A stretch of 23,083 bases of DNA, from contig DAOVHI010000002.1 of the NCBI GenBank assembly GCA_030671985.1, positions 1 through 23,083 of the forward strand, in the 5' to 3' direction. The stretch is from a bacterium (GTDB lineage Bacteria > JAHJDO01). Below are positions 14,273 to 21,963 of the stretch, one piece after another. A model generated the notes under the pieces. The model was given only the letters and a program-made list of their open reading frames with translations. It had not been told where the DNA came from and made no database searches. Position 1 is the stretch's first letter, and the number at the start of each line of letters is the position of its first letter. Position numbers and translations under genes: made by a program.

Positions 14273-15484
14273 ATGGAGATAAGGGATTATACAAATGCGG
14301 TTGTGCGATATGAGAGAGCACTTGAGCGGCTGGCAAGTGACAAGAGGCTTCCAGCTAAAAACAGAGAGCTTGCGGTTGATTGGATTAAAAAAAAGAAAGA
14401 GGAATTAGAAGAGGACTTGGCTCTCAAGGAAAAGGAGCAGGACAGCCATCGTAGATGCAAGACGCTGATTAAATACTGTTATCTTCTAACGAATGTTTGT
14501 TTCTGGTTTCCTGACCTTACCAAGATTACCAAGAAGGATTTAGCCCAGTTCAAGAAAGATTTTTTTAATGATGAAATCCGGTCAATAGGCGGGAAAATAT
14601 TAAAGTGTAAAAGGGATTACATAACAAAAGTGTTCAGGTCGGGTTTTTTCAAGAATCATCTTCAGTTAAGAAGCGTAGTTGATGAGGTTTTTAGCGGTAA
14701 AATGAAAAAGTCTAAAAACACGGTTGAATTTATTGAATTAGACGACCTCAAAAAGATGGTTGAGATAGCATCCTACAGTTATCAAAAACTCATTCTGTAT
14801 CTTCTTTTCTCCACAGGAATGAGGATAGGGACGCTGCTGAACATGCGCAAACGAGACTTTGAACTCAAGTACAATCCCAAGACAAAGGTACATTATTATT
14901 TATGCCACATAAAGGCTGAATACACGAAAAGCAAGGAACCCAGAGCCATCCCAATAATAATACCGGAATGCAACGACTCACTAAAAAAACACATGGAAAA
15001 ACTGAAAGATGAAGATTTTATTGTAGAAATCGGATACAGCGCAGTCAATAACCTGCTTGAAAAAGTTACGGTGGAAGCAGGCATCGTAACAAAACCAAAT
15101 AAGCAAAAACCGCACATCCACATCCTGAGAAAATCCACCGCAATCTTTCTGCTAAACGCTGGCTACACAACCGACCAGGTAAAAGCCTGGCTGGGACACA
15201 AACCATCATCCACCGCTATTGATGTCTATGTAAACTACATTGGCCTCAGCTTCGAGCCAGAAGTAACCAAAGTCCAGACAGACGAACTTCTCAAGCTGCA
15301 AGACACCATCAAAGAAAATGATATGAAAATGGCCATGCTTCAAAGCGAATACAACAAGATGAGAGATACCGTCAGCGAACTAAGCAATAAGCTTGATGAA
15401 CGAGAGGATCTCATCAAAGAATCATTAGTTGAGGACATCCTCAAAAAGCTAAAACACAAAGTCCCAGCGGGTCAGGCACATTAG
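14273..15484 (+). CDS. Archaeal tyrosine recombinase/integrase with coiled-coil tail
   Basis: The ATG at 14273 (MEIRDYTNAVVRYERALERL) is preferred over the in-frame GTG at 14258 because GAGGTG lies suitably upstream and the TATA element (AAGATTTAAATAG, 14223-14235) is 45 bases away. The 403-aa protein has an N-terminal helical arm-binding region, then the catalytic domain with R184 (STGMRIGTLL), H283-x-x-R286 (HIHILRKS), H309 (WLGH) and Y319 (IDVYVNY). Residues about 335-385 are heptad-like and acidic/basic (VTKVQTDELLKLQDTIKEND and on), probably a coiled coil for oligomerisation. Unlike the recombinase at 1510-2364, this one resembles integrases of archaeal elements. No attachment site or tRNA gene is visible beside it. 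Confidence 0.9.
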   Translation: MEIRDYTNAVVRYERALERLASDKRLPAKNRELAVDWIKKKKEELEEDLALKEKEQDSHRRCKTLIKYCYLLTNVCFWFPDLTKITKKDLAQFKKDFFNDEIRSIGGKILKCKRDYITKVFRSGFFKNHLQLRSVVDEVFSGKMKKSKNTVEFIELDDLKKMVEIASYSYQKLILYLLFSTGMRIGTLLNMRKRDFELKYNPKTKVHYYLCHIKAEYTKSKEPRAIPIIIPECNDSLKKHMEKLKDEDFIVEIGYSAVNNLLEKVTVEAGIVTKPNKQKPHIHILRKSTAIFLLNAGYTTDQVKAWLGHKPSSTAIDVYVNYIGLSFEPEVTKVQTDELLKLQDTIKENDMKMAMLQSEYNKMRDTVSELSNKLDEREDLIKESLVEDILKKLKHKVPAGQAH

Positions 15485-15714
15485 CCCCTGCCATAATAGG
15501 GAGTTTGCGAATACAGTTCTCTAAATTCTTTCGCTTGATACCTGTGCTGGTCGTCTGTAATGCTGTAAAAAAGTTTTCGTTTTGTTCCCGGCAGATAATG
15601 AAGGTTGGCCCTGATAAAGCCGTCCACGTCACTAAAGCCCTCCTGCCGAACCCTCTCTAGCAAATATTCCTTTTTCGCCCTTAAAGGCACACCAACACCA
15701 GTATATCTACTCAT
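15481..15714 (-). CDS. Small possible DNA-binding protein, 77 aa
   Basis: The ATG at 15714 lies about 26 bases after a TATA element (GTAAAGCTTAAATACTAG on the minus strand, 15733-15750), so the transcript is probably leaderless. The sequence VGVPLRAKKEYLLERVRQEG followed by FSDVDGFIRANL resembles the strand-helix-helix pattern of ribbon-helix-helix regulators, but the match is loose. The C-terminus is Tyr/Gln-rich. It converges on the recombinase gene, with the ends overlapping by four bases, a common position for a small regulator next to an integrase. Confidence 0.6.
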   Translation of the reverse strand: MSRYTGVGVPLRAKKEYLLERVRQEGFSDVDGFIRANLHYLPGTKRKLFYSITDDQHRYQAKEFRELYSQTPYYGRG

Positions 15715-15732
15715 AAGTAGTAAAGAACCTTT

Positions 15733-15750
15733 CTAGTATTTAAGCTTTAC
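15733..15750 (-). promoter_or_regulatory. TATA promoter of the 77-aa gene
   Basis: GTAAAGCTTAAATACTAG on the minus strand matches an archaeal BRE/TATA arrangement, 26 bases from the ATG at 15714. Confidence 0.6.
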
Positions 15751-15824
15751 GAAAAAACAAGTACCAAACCCACTGAAAAGACATCAAAACCAATCGGTAA
15801 AATCGCATCAAAAGGTGTGAATTA

Positions 15825-15845
15825 CCCTGTGCCAAGAGCACAGGG
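15825..15845 (-). repeat. Right-end hairpin of the IS200 element
   Basis: Perfect 8-bp stem with a 5-base loop. It is the probable recognition structure for the TnpA HUH nuclease and may also block read-through transcription. Confidence 0.75.
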
Positions 15846-15852
15846 CGTCCAA

Positions 15853-16302
15853 TTACAAATCAAAAAACTCTAATTGTTTGATATCTTTTTCTCTACCTTG
15901 CTTTTTTATATATTCTTCGATCACCTTGCGATCCCCATGCCCACTGACTGTTCCAATAAAATATCCATCTGTCCAAAATTCCCCTCCCCACAAAACTTTT
16001 TTCACTTCTGGCGCTTCTTCGAACACCTGCCGCGCGGTGATACTTTTAATCAATCGTATAACTTGCCCTCCTGAATACTTTGGCAAGAATCGATACAAAT
16101 AATGTACATGATTTTGGTCAAATCCCATTTGTTGCATCTCAATTGCATATCGCTCCTTGAAGCCTTTCATCGACTCCACTATCGTCTGCTTAACCTTGTC
16201 ATGCAATAACACTTTTCTATACTTTACAGTTAACCGGATATGATAATAACATTCCGATACATTATGATACCAATACCACAATCCCCTCTGTTCTTCTTTC
16301 AT
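15853..16302 (-). CDS. tnpA: IS200/IS605-family transposase TnpA (HUH nuclease)
   Basis: 149 aa, normal length for TnpA (Y1 HUH). H65-V66-H67 in FDQNHVHYLYRFLP forms the metal-binding HUH motif. Y131 in VIEEYIKKQG is the catalytic tyrosine. GGEFWTDGYFIGTVSGHGD is the characteristic stretch before the final helix. The frame is intact, so the enzyme should be able to cut and join single-stranded hairpin ends. No tnpB accompanies it. Its start is only 25 bases from the stop of the HEPN gene upstream, so transcription from that operon may read into it. Confidence 0.95.
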   Translation of the reverse strand: MKEEQRGLWYWYHNVSECYYHIRLTVKYRKVLLHDKVKQTIVESMKGFKERYAIEMQQMGFDQNHVHYLYRFLPKYSGGQVIRLIKSITARQVFEEAPEVKKVLWGGEFWTDGYFIGTVSGHGDRKVIEEYIKKQGREKDIKQLEFFDL

Positions 16303-16327
16303 TTTTCTACTATACCACCGCCTGGTG

Positions 16328-17278
16328 TCATGTGCCCAGAGTGAGATTAAGCCAGTAGTTTCTCATTGTGTTATCAGAACTGGTAAATTGAGTTGATGAG
16401 GAGGGAGAATCTAAGATTTTTGTTAATGTTCGTCGGAGTAGGATTTCGAGGTCGTAAAGAAGGTGGTTTGCGTGTGGCGATAATCTTCTGCGGGGACTTG
16501 CGGTGTGAACAAAGTCCGACCGCAGTTGGTAAATCTTGTTAACCATATCATGCGTAGCACGCTTTGAAGGGTGGTTGGTCTCAAGAAAAAGTGCTGCCCT
16601 TTTGCGCAAATGCTCGCCAATAGCTCCTTCACCACTAAGAGTAAAGAGCACTTCCATACAACTAGTAAATACGATAAAACGAATTTGAAAATTAAGTGTC
16701 TGTTTGCCAAGCATATAAAGATAAATAGCAGTCTTAAGCCGGTTTTCTTCAAGGCTAAAAACATCAACTAAGCGGCCAAAATACTTTCTTACTTTCTTCA
16801 AATCAGAAACGACAAAACAATCATGAGAACTAACAAGCTTGCTAGAGTAAAAGCCGGAGAAATACTCGAAACAATCAAAAGGCCGATAAGAACGGCCTTC
16901 CTTAGATAAGAAAAACACAATACCTTTACAATTAAAAATTTCCTTGGTAATAAATAGTGCGCCTAGACAATGAGTCATTTCATAAAACTCGTCATTACCA
17001 AACTTACGCCCACTATACACAACCACATAATTATTTTCTTCAATCCGCGACGTTCCCTTCCCCCCATAATTTTCTTTACCAACACCCTTAAGTTTCAGCA
17101 ACAGTGAAGCATAATCACTGAATTTCTCTATTGTAATGTTTTTATTGAGCCTAAACTGTCGCGGCCACTTAGGAAGCAGTGCAGGTTTCCTGTCAAATGA
17201 AGGTCTTTTGGGACGCGTGAAAGAAAAAGGCCATAAGGCTTTTAGCCCCGTCTTACTATGAAGTGTTGCACCATACAT
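16328..17278 (-). CDS. Apea-like HEPN domain protein, putative RNase
   Basis: 316 aa. The C-terminal third matches the Apea-like HEPN pattern: a helix with FIVFTSCMEVLFTLSGEGAI (about 201-220), then HLRKRAALFLE, then IYQLRSDFVHTAS with R253-x4-H258, the catalytic signature of HEPN ribonucleases. The N-terminal 180 residues are mixed alpha/beta without a motif I know. GGAGG precedes the ATG at 17278. It follows the radical SAM and four-TM membrane genes in the same direction. HEPN proteins of this kind often serve as toxins or defence effectors that cleave RNA; here that is inference. An IS200 element begins at its 3' end and may have altered the last residues. Confidence 0.75.
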   Translation of the reverse strand: MYGATLHSKTGLKALWPFSFTRPKRPSFDRKPALLPKWPRQFRLNKNITIEKFSDYASLLLKLKGVGKENYGGKGTSRIEENNYVVVYSGRKFGNDEFYEMTHCLGALFITKEIFNCKGIVFFLSKEGRSYRPFDCFEYFSGFYSSKLVSSHDCFVVSDLKKVRKYFGRLVDVFSLEENRLKTAIYLYMLGKQTLNFQIRFIVFTSCMEVLFTLSGEGAIGEHLRKRAALFLETNHPSKRATHDMVNKIYQLRSDFVHTASPRRRLSPHANHLLYDLEILLRRTLTKILDSPSSSTQFTSSDNTMRNYWLNLTLGT

Positions 17279-17281
17279 ACT

Positions 17282-17335
17282 TTATCCTCCGTCAAGAGCC
17301 TTCAAGATGTCTTGCGATTTTGAATAATACGCCAT
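17282..17335 (-). CDS. Possible 17-aa leader ORF before the HEPN gene
   Basis: ATG at 17335 has a strong ribosome binding site (AAAGGAGGTCTGG). The frame MAYYSKSQDILKALDGG stops at 17282, and its last codons GGA-GGA form the ribosome binding site of the HEPN gene. The arrangement fits a translated leader that couples or regulates HEPN translation. It could also be the remnant of a decayed gene. Confidence 0.35.
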   Translation of the reverse strand: MAYYSKSQDILKALDGG

Positions 17336-17374
17336 CCAGACCTCCTTTTTTGTTTAACTTCTAAAAGAAAATAA

Positions 17375-18013
17375 TTAAACTTTGAATTTTATCCTTTTTA
17401 TAAGATATAAAATAAAAGATATAAGATAAATTATTATACCCATAACCGCAACTGCTGCTAATGTCCAAAGATAGTTTGTTCTTGCTACGGGCGTTTTTAA
17501 TTCCTGAACGCATAGAATAATAATGAAAGCGAAGCTCACAATTAAGGTTGCCCCCGCAAGAATGTATAAAAATGGAGCCGCTTTCCTTTTTACTTTTTCT
17601 TCATAAACTTTATTAAACCAATGATATTTCTTTTCATCCTCACCGGGAAATATTTTTTCTTCTAGGTCTTTCAAGAAATTTCTAGTTGCCTGTAAGTACA
17701 AGTAATTGAAAATAATAAAGGCACCCCATATGATAAATAAGAAGGGAATAACTAATATATAAATTTCTCCATGAATATAACCTGCCGCAGAAGATTGTGT
17801 AGCAGCTTGAGCGGCAGATTGAGGTTGAAGAACAAAATTTTTACTGTGATAATAAAGGCCTAAAAGAGCGGTAACAGTACCGATTAAAATGGTCCAAAGG
17901 TTCGAATATATCCCAGACTTCTTCCTTTCAACCGCAAAAACCTGTTTATACAGCTCTATATACTTGTGCATGCTTTTATCTTCTTCTCTCGGTTCACCTT
18001 TACCTTCTACCAT
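17375..18013 (-). CDS. Four-TM membrane protein, 212 aa
   Basis: Hydrophobic segments at about residues 38-56, 82-104, 146-169 and 180-204 give four membrane helices. The N-terminus (HKYIELYKQVFAVERKKSGI) and the 106-145 loop (LYLQATRNFLKDLEEK...) are charged and likely cytoplasmic. The start at 18013 has AAGGAG four bases upstream; M15 is an alternative. No family is recognised with confidence. It lies between the radical SAM gene (54 bases before) and the HEPN gene. A membrane partner or pore-like effector is possible, but no signature proves it. Confidence 0.7.
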   Translation of the reverse strand: MVEGKGEPREEDKSMHKYIELYKQVFAVERKKSGIYSNLWTILIGTVTALLGLYYHSKNFVLQPQSAAQAATQSSAAGYIHGEIYILVIPFLFIIWGAFIIFNYLYLQATRNFLKDLEEKIFPGEDEKKYHWFNKVYEEKVKRKAAPFLYILAGATLIVSFAFIIILCVQELKTPVARTNYLWTLAAVAVMGIIIYLISFILYLIKRIKFKV

Positions 18014-18067
18014 ATATCTCCTTTTTGTTAGATGCCATACGTCAAGAAATAATATTCCAATAACAGT

Positions 18068-19723
18068 CTAGACAAGCATTTTCTTATAAAGAATTTCTTC
18101 AGTTTTTTCTTTAGAAACCAGCTTATCATATCTTTCTTGGACTTTATCCTCCAGTAATTGTGAGAAACCGTCCTCCCTGTCTACATACATTCCTTTTTCA
18201 ATCTCCTTCAGTATATTAATATAATCCTCAGCTTCAACTATTGTTTTATTTACTGTCTCATAACATAACTTTGTTGCAATCCGTTTAAGCGTTGAGGTAA
18301 GCCCTCGTTTAGGGAAAGTTGAAAAGAAATGCTGCATCACATTTTTGTTTGATCCCAATTCGTGATTGACGTTAACTATTGCTTCCTGAAGTTCACTGGG
18401 TTTAATGTTTTTGGGATAATAGAAAACAAAATCCCCAGTACAGTAATCAGATAATTCCTTGCCAAATTCATCAAACTGATTCCAAGTAAAAAATCTGAAT
18501 TGCTCCAACATCTGCCCCTTTTTCTCTGGGGTCTGGCAAAAAGGTGATATCCTCCATTTTTCTATGCCATATTTTTTGATAAAGTCCCCAATAGCATACA
18601 CGTCGGAAACAGTATCTGAATCAGCCCCAGCAATAAAAAGACCGGTTATAGAAAATCCGTGCGAATGAATCATGTCAACTGATTTTTCTATCTGGGCCAA
18701 ATCAATATTTTTATTATATTCTTTTAAAGTTCTATCGTTGACAGACTCAAATCCCAAACTAAGATTTTCAATTCCTGCATCTCTCATCTTTTTAAGCAAT
18801 TCCGAATTTTTATAAACTTCTATTCTTGCTAATATTGTTCCTTCAATCCCAATATTAGCTTCTTTTAATTTTTCAAAAAACTCGTGAAAGTGCGGCGTGT
18901 CCATTACTCCTAGTGGGTCCTCAAACACCACTTTCTTTATACCAGTCTGCTCACGGTGCTGCCTCAAATATTCCATACTACTATTTATGCTTCGCATCCG
19001 ATAATTCCTACCATGTAGGTCAGTCACAGTAGGACAAAAATTGCACGCATATGGACATCCTCTCGAGCCCTGAAACGAAATAGCTAGAGGAGATTTATTT
19101 TTCAATGACCATAAACTACCAAAATATTTTATTTTAGGACTATTAAAAAAGGGCAACAAATTGTGCACTAAGTTCAAATCAGGAATAACATCACCAAAAT
19201 CTTTGACAAAATCTCTCCTTGGATTCAAATAAACATTCCCGTCAACCTTGTAACCAAGTCCCTTAATGTAGTCTGGCCTGATAATACCCTGATTCAGAGC
19301 ATCAACAAGACCAATAATAGAGCTATCACCTTCACCCTTAATCAGGTAGTTTACATCAATGGTATCCAAGCTATGTTCGGGAGCGAGGGAAGCATGCTCT
19401 CCACCTAACAATATTGGTATATCTTTACCTTGCCGACCGGAAAGGTTCCTCACTTGATTAACCATGTCTCTTACGTCTGTTATAGCACCCGTCTTCGAAG
19501 AAAAACCAATCAAGTCAGACCACTTCACAATTGACTCAAGATCAAGTTCTGGTGTTATAGACTTATCATATAACCTCACACCATAGCCTGCATTATGCAA
19601 AACAGTAGCAATTGCCATCGGCCCGTACCTGGCAAAAACCTGAAAGTTTCCAGGACCATAAAGCCTTGGCCGAGCTACTATCAAAGATATATTCTTTATC
19701 TTCTCGTCGTTATATGATGACAT
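18068..19723 (-). CDS. B12-binding-type radical SAM protein
   Basis: 551 aa. Residues 10-150 resemble a cobalamin-binding-like Rossmann domain (RYGPMAIATVLHNAGYGVRL, IPILLGGEHASLAPE, YLIKGEGDSS), though the classical DxHxxG His motif is absent. C223-x3-C227-x2-C230 in GCPYACNFCPT binds the 4Fe-4S cluster and starts the radical SAM TIM barrel; LSLGFESVNDRTLKEYNK follows as usual. The C-terminal 150 residues are helical and charged. The protein probably modifies a small molecule, lipid, RNA or peptide with SAM; the substrate is unknown. A TATA element (GAAGATTTATAAGATAAG on the minus strand, 19763-19780) lies about 50 bases upstream. It is the first gene of the operon leading to the membrane and HEPN genes. 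Confidence 0.88.
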   Translation of the reverse strand: MSSYNDEKIKNISLIVARPRLYGPGNFQVFARYGPMAIATVLHNAGYGVRLYDKSITPELDLESIVKWSDLIGFSSKTGAITDVRDMVNQVRNLSGRQGKDIPILLGGEHASLAPEHSLDTIDVNYLIKGEGDSSIIGLVDALNQGIIRPDYIKGLGYKVDGNVYLNPRRDFVKDFGDVIPDLNLVHNLLPFFNSPKIKYFGSLWSLKNKSPLAISFQGSRGCPYACNFCPTVTDLHGRNYRMRSINSSMEYLRQHREQTGIKKVVFEDPLGVMDTPHFHEFFEKLKEANIGIEGTILARIEVYKNSELLKKMRDAGIENLSLGFESVNDRTLKEYNKNIDLAQIEKSVDMIHSHGFSITGLFIAGADSDTVSDVYAIGDFIKKYGIEKWRISPFCQTPEKKGQMLEQFRFFTWNQFDEFGKELSDYCTGDFVFYYPKNIKPSELQEAIVNVNHELGSNKNVMQHFFSTFPKRGLTSTLKRIATKLCYETVNKTIVEAEDYINILKEIEKGMYVDREDGFSQLLEDKVQERYDKLVSKEKTEEILYKKMLV

Positions 19724-19762
19724 TTTTCACAAATAAAAATAACAATAATTAGTCCAATACTC

Positions 19763-19782
19763 TTCTTATCTTATAAATCTTC
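19763..19782 (-). promoter_or_regulatory. TATA promoter of the radical SAM operon
   Basis: AGGAAGATTTATAAGATAAG on the minus strand is a clear BRE/TATA match, 40-60 bases before the ATG at 19723. Confidence 0.6.
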
Positions 19783-19847
19783 CTAAACTTTCAGTCTGAC
19801 AAATCCACACTCTAAGTCGCAATATTTGGCTTTAGAATAGCCTATCT

Positions 19848-20006
19848 TTATTTTCCTTTAGTCACGGGTTTTCCCGTCGTCGGCTTAGGTGTAGGTTTAG
19901 GCTTGCCAGATTTTCCATGAACATTTGCAGTTACTAACCGTCCCTTCGTGGGCTTACGTGTTGGGGGTGGCGTCAAAGTCTTTTTGCTAGCTTTATTAGA
20001 GCTCAT
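19848..20006 (-). CDS. Pro/Lys/Thr-rich 52-aa protein
   Basis: ATG at 20006 follows AAAGGAGGTTTGTGAA, an excellent ribosome binding site that lies inside the last codons of the upstream membrane gene. The translation is almost entirely Lys, Pro, Thr and Gly (SKKTLTPPPTRKPTKGR, GKPKPTPKPTTGKPVTKGK), so it is probably disordered and strongly basic. A nucleic-acid- or membrane-binding micro-protein is likely. No family is recognised. Tight coupling to the three-TM gene suggests they act together. Confidence 0.6.
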   Translation of the reverse strand: MSSNKASKKTLTPPPTRKPTKGRLVTANVHGKSGKPKPTPKPTTGKPVTKGK

Positions 20007-20007
20007 T

Positions 20008-20580
20008 TCACAAACCTCCTTTTAATAGTGCAAAGTTGCTAATTGCCAATGCAGTCAAAAATAATAAAGCAATTGATAACAAAAACATTCTAAATGATTT
20101 TTTCAGATAAGAACCTTTGGTTTCATTAATTTCAAAATTGTTTTGATATATCTGCCAAAAATGAGCAGCTAAATACCGCCTATAAGTACTAACATCTTTT
20201 TGTGTCATCTCTTTGTGAAAAATATCTTCGTCATTGATAGACCTAAAGTCGCTTCTTGCTTTAACCGCATTCAAAGCAAAAAATAAAGAAACAAAAGCAA
20301 ACATGATTGTACCTAAATACAAAATTACCATAATAATTAGCCAAAAAGGATCTTTAATCTCTTTTATCAAAATCCCGCCGAAACCAAAAACCAAAGTAAT
20401 ACAAACACCAACTATCCCTATCAGACTGTAAGCTTTGTCATCTAAACCCGCACATCTTTCTCCCTCTTGTTTTATGAGATCATAACAAATAGAATAAATA
20501 TTATCTATGATGTCTTTATCATCAGTGCGGAGTCTTTCTAAAACTTCATCAATGTTTATATTACATTTTTTGTCTTGCAT
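20008..20580 (-). CDS. Three-TM protein resembling defence-type membrane effectors
   Basis: 190 aa with hydrophobic helices at about 51-72, 79-106 and 164-186. The N-terminal cytoplasmic helix ends in EGERCAGLDDKAYSLIGIVG, a pattern (ExxR...LDxKA then first TM) seen in PycTM/SLATT-like membrane proteins that serve as effectors in nucleotide-signalling defence systems. No cyclase or other signal-producing gene is in the window, so this is a resemblance, not an assignment. A TATA element (GATGTTTTATAAGATTC, minus strand, 20621-20637) precedes it. It is followed at once by the 52-aa basic gene. Confidence 0.65.
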   Translation of the reverse strand: MQDKKCNINIDEVLERLRTDDKDIIDNIYSICYDLIKQEGERCAGLDDKAYSLIGIVGVCITLVFGFGGILIKEIKDPFWLIIMVILYLGTIMFAFVSLFFALNAVKARSDFRSINDEDIFHKEMTQKDVSTYRRYLAAHFWQIYQNNFEINETKGSYLKKSFRMFLLSIALLFLTALAISNFALLKGGL

Positions 20581-20651
20581 ACTATACCTATTTTTAGAAA
20601 TTTCAGAATAAATTCTAGGAGAATCTTATAAAACATCTTAACAATAAAGCC

Positions 20652-20861
20652 TTATTCGTTATGGCAATCAGGACAGCAATGTACACAGCCATCTACTTTT
20701 GAATATCCGAGGTCTTTTGCTTTTTGCACGGCACCGTGACAATCTGCGAATTCTCCTAAGTCTTCCCCGTTTTCAGGCCACTTATGACACCCTTTCTTGT
20801 GGACTTCATGGTTGCCCTTAGGATTATCTTTTGTTTCTTTGTTCACGCAATATTTTTCCAT
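20652..20861 (-). CDS. Small Cys/His-rich protein, 69 aa
   Basis: I choose ATG 20861 (MEKYCVNKETKDNPKGNHEV) because AAAGGGGTGG is spaced correctly before it; the longer frame to 20891 lacks one. The sequence has the form of a small conserved protein found in many bacteria and archaea: a YCVNK start, N-x-HEVHKKGC, a LGEFADCHGAVQKAK middle, and a C-terminal Cys cluster DGCVHCCPDCH that probably binds metal. Its function is not known to me. TATA-like AAGTTTTTAAGTTT stands at 20911-20924. The gene is free-standing between the membrane gene and the AbiE pair. Confidence 0.75.
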   Translation of the reverse strand: MEKYCVNKETKDNPKGNHEVHKKGCHKWPENGEDLGEFADCHGAVQKAKDLGYSKVDGCVHCCPDCHNE

Positions 20862-21078
20862 TTTTCCACCCCTTTCTTTTACGTTTTCCAATATGGCTTA
20901 CATTTTCCTAAACTTAAAAACTTTCTTATCTTTTTATACCGCCAACTCTAATGTTAGTTGTACCCAAATTGGGGACAGCCGAAACGCCTTAAATTCCCTC
21001 ACTAATACTGTCTCGGGAGTAGTGCTACCTGTTAAAACTCAAACAACACTAAAGAATTCTCTTCACTACTGCTAATAA

Positions 21079-21963
21079 CTACTTCATTTTAGAAAAATTC
21101 CTGTTTATCTGTTTTAATATTTTATCAATGTCAAAAGCCTTTTTCTCTTCACTGGATAGAACAGGCAAAAGCTCATCTTCAAGGCGAAATTTCATATCAG
21201 CAATCTCTTCATCTGTTCGCCCCAGATTATGCTGATAATCTTTAAGCTTCGTTGAGGCATTGTCCTCTTTTGCCTTAACCAAAAAAATCTTTAAAAAACT
21301 GCTGTCCATGAAGTCAAAGCCCTCTTTTAGCAAATGGCCGATATCATAAAAATCTCTTGAAGCAATTATGCGCCTTCCAGAGGCAGCGCGAAGCTTTTCT
21401 GCTACCAGCTCTTTTAAAGACAAGCAGAGCACTTTACCAGCATCAAATAATGGCTTGCCTGTAAATGGATGCACAAATTTATGATGAACAATGTGCTCTT
21501 CTGTTTTCCTGACCGGATTGAAGCGCAGGCTGACCTCGACTTTGATAGATTCATTCTTATCAAGGATGATTGAAGGATACTGTAAATAATAAATGTACTG
21601 GGTAGATTCATTACGTCCTGCCCTATCAATATCTGCTATAGACATGCCTAGTTTCTGGACAAAGGATTTAAGATTATTCTTTATAGGCTGAATCTGCTTC
21701 CGGCGAATTGAGCGTGTGATTTCTCCTTTGGGAAGCATTAACGTAAAGTCCAAATCCTCGCTTAAGCGGTAATACGAGAAATAAATCTTGTTCAGGCATG
21801 TGCCTCCCTTAAAAATCAGACTATCACTTAACTCCCTGCTATTAGCGAGAACAAGAGTAAGGTAATAATCCTTTTCAAGCAGTCGGAGAGGAAAGCCAGT
21901 TTGGGCAGATGCCCTCTCAAGTATATTCAGGAATTCTTCTTTGTTCTCATGCAGCATCTTCAA
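21079..21963 (-). CDS. abiEii: AbiEii-type nucleotidyltransferase toxin
   Basis: 294 aa. The nucleotidyltransferase core reads LIFKGGTCLNKIYFSYYRLS then EDLDF: G53-G54-T55 with K59, and S68-E69-D70-L71-D72-F73 supplying the metal-binding acids. KELVAEKLRAASGRRIIASRD is the second conserved block. This is the toxin of type IV AbiE systems and related MenT-like enzymes, which transfer nucleotides to target RNA or tRNA and cause growth arrest or abortive infection. The gene overlaps the antitoxin gene by 17 bases, in the classical antitoxin-first order. M3 at 21957 is an alternative start. Confidence 0.93.
   Translation of the reverse strand: MKMLHENKEEFLNILERASAQTGFPLRLLEKDYYLTLVLANSRELSDSLIFKGGTCLNKIYFSYYRLSEDLDFTLMLPKGEITRSIRRKQIQPIKNNLKSFVQKLGMSIADIDRAGRNESTQYIYYLQYPSIILDKNESIKVEVSLRFNPVRKTEEHIVHHKFVHPFTGKPLFDAGKVLCLSLKELVAEKLRAASGRRIIASRDFYDIGHLLKEGFDFMDSSFLKIFLVKAKEDNASTKLKDYQHNLGRTDEEIADMKFRLEDELLPVLSSEEKKAFDIDKILKQINRNFSKMK

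Larger units (their letters stand above)
15811..16330 (-). mobile_element. IS200-type element (approximate limits)
   Basis: It holds a single tnpA gene. The 3' side has a perfect 8-bp hairpin CCCTGTGC-CAAGA-GCACAGGG (15825-15845) eight bases after the stop codon, as expected for the right end of IS200/IS605 elements. A weaker hairpin CACC-GCCT-GGTG (16316-16327) precedes the gene as a possible left end. Exact boundaries cannot be fixed, as these elements make no target duplication. Confidence 0.8.

Noticed and set aside
20930-21078. Possible non-coding RNA upstream of the Cys-rich gene (CCCAA-A-TTGGG hairpin)
   Set aside because: Only one short stem and no further helices; not distinguishable from chance.
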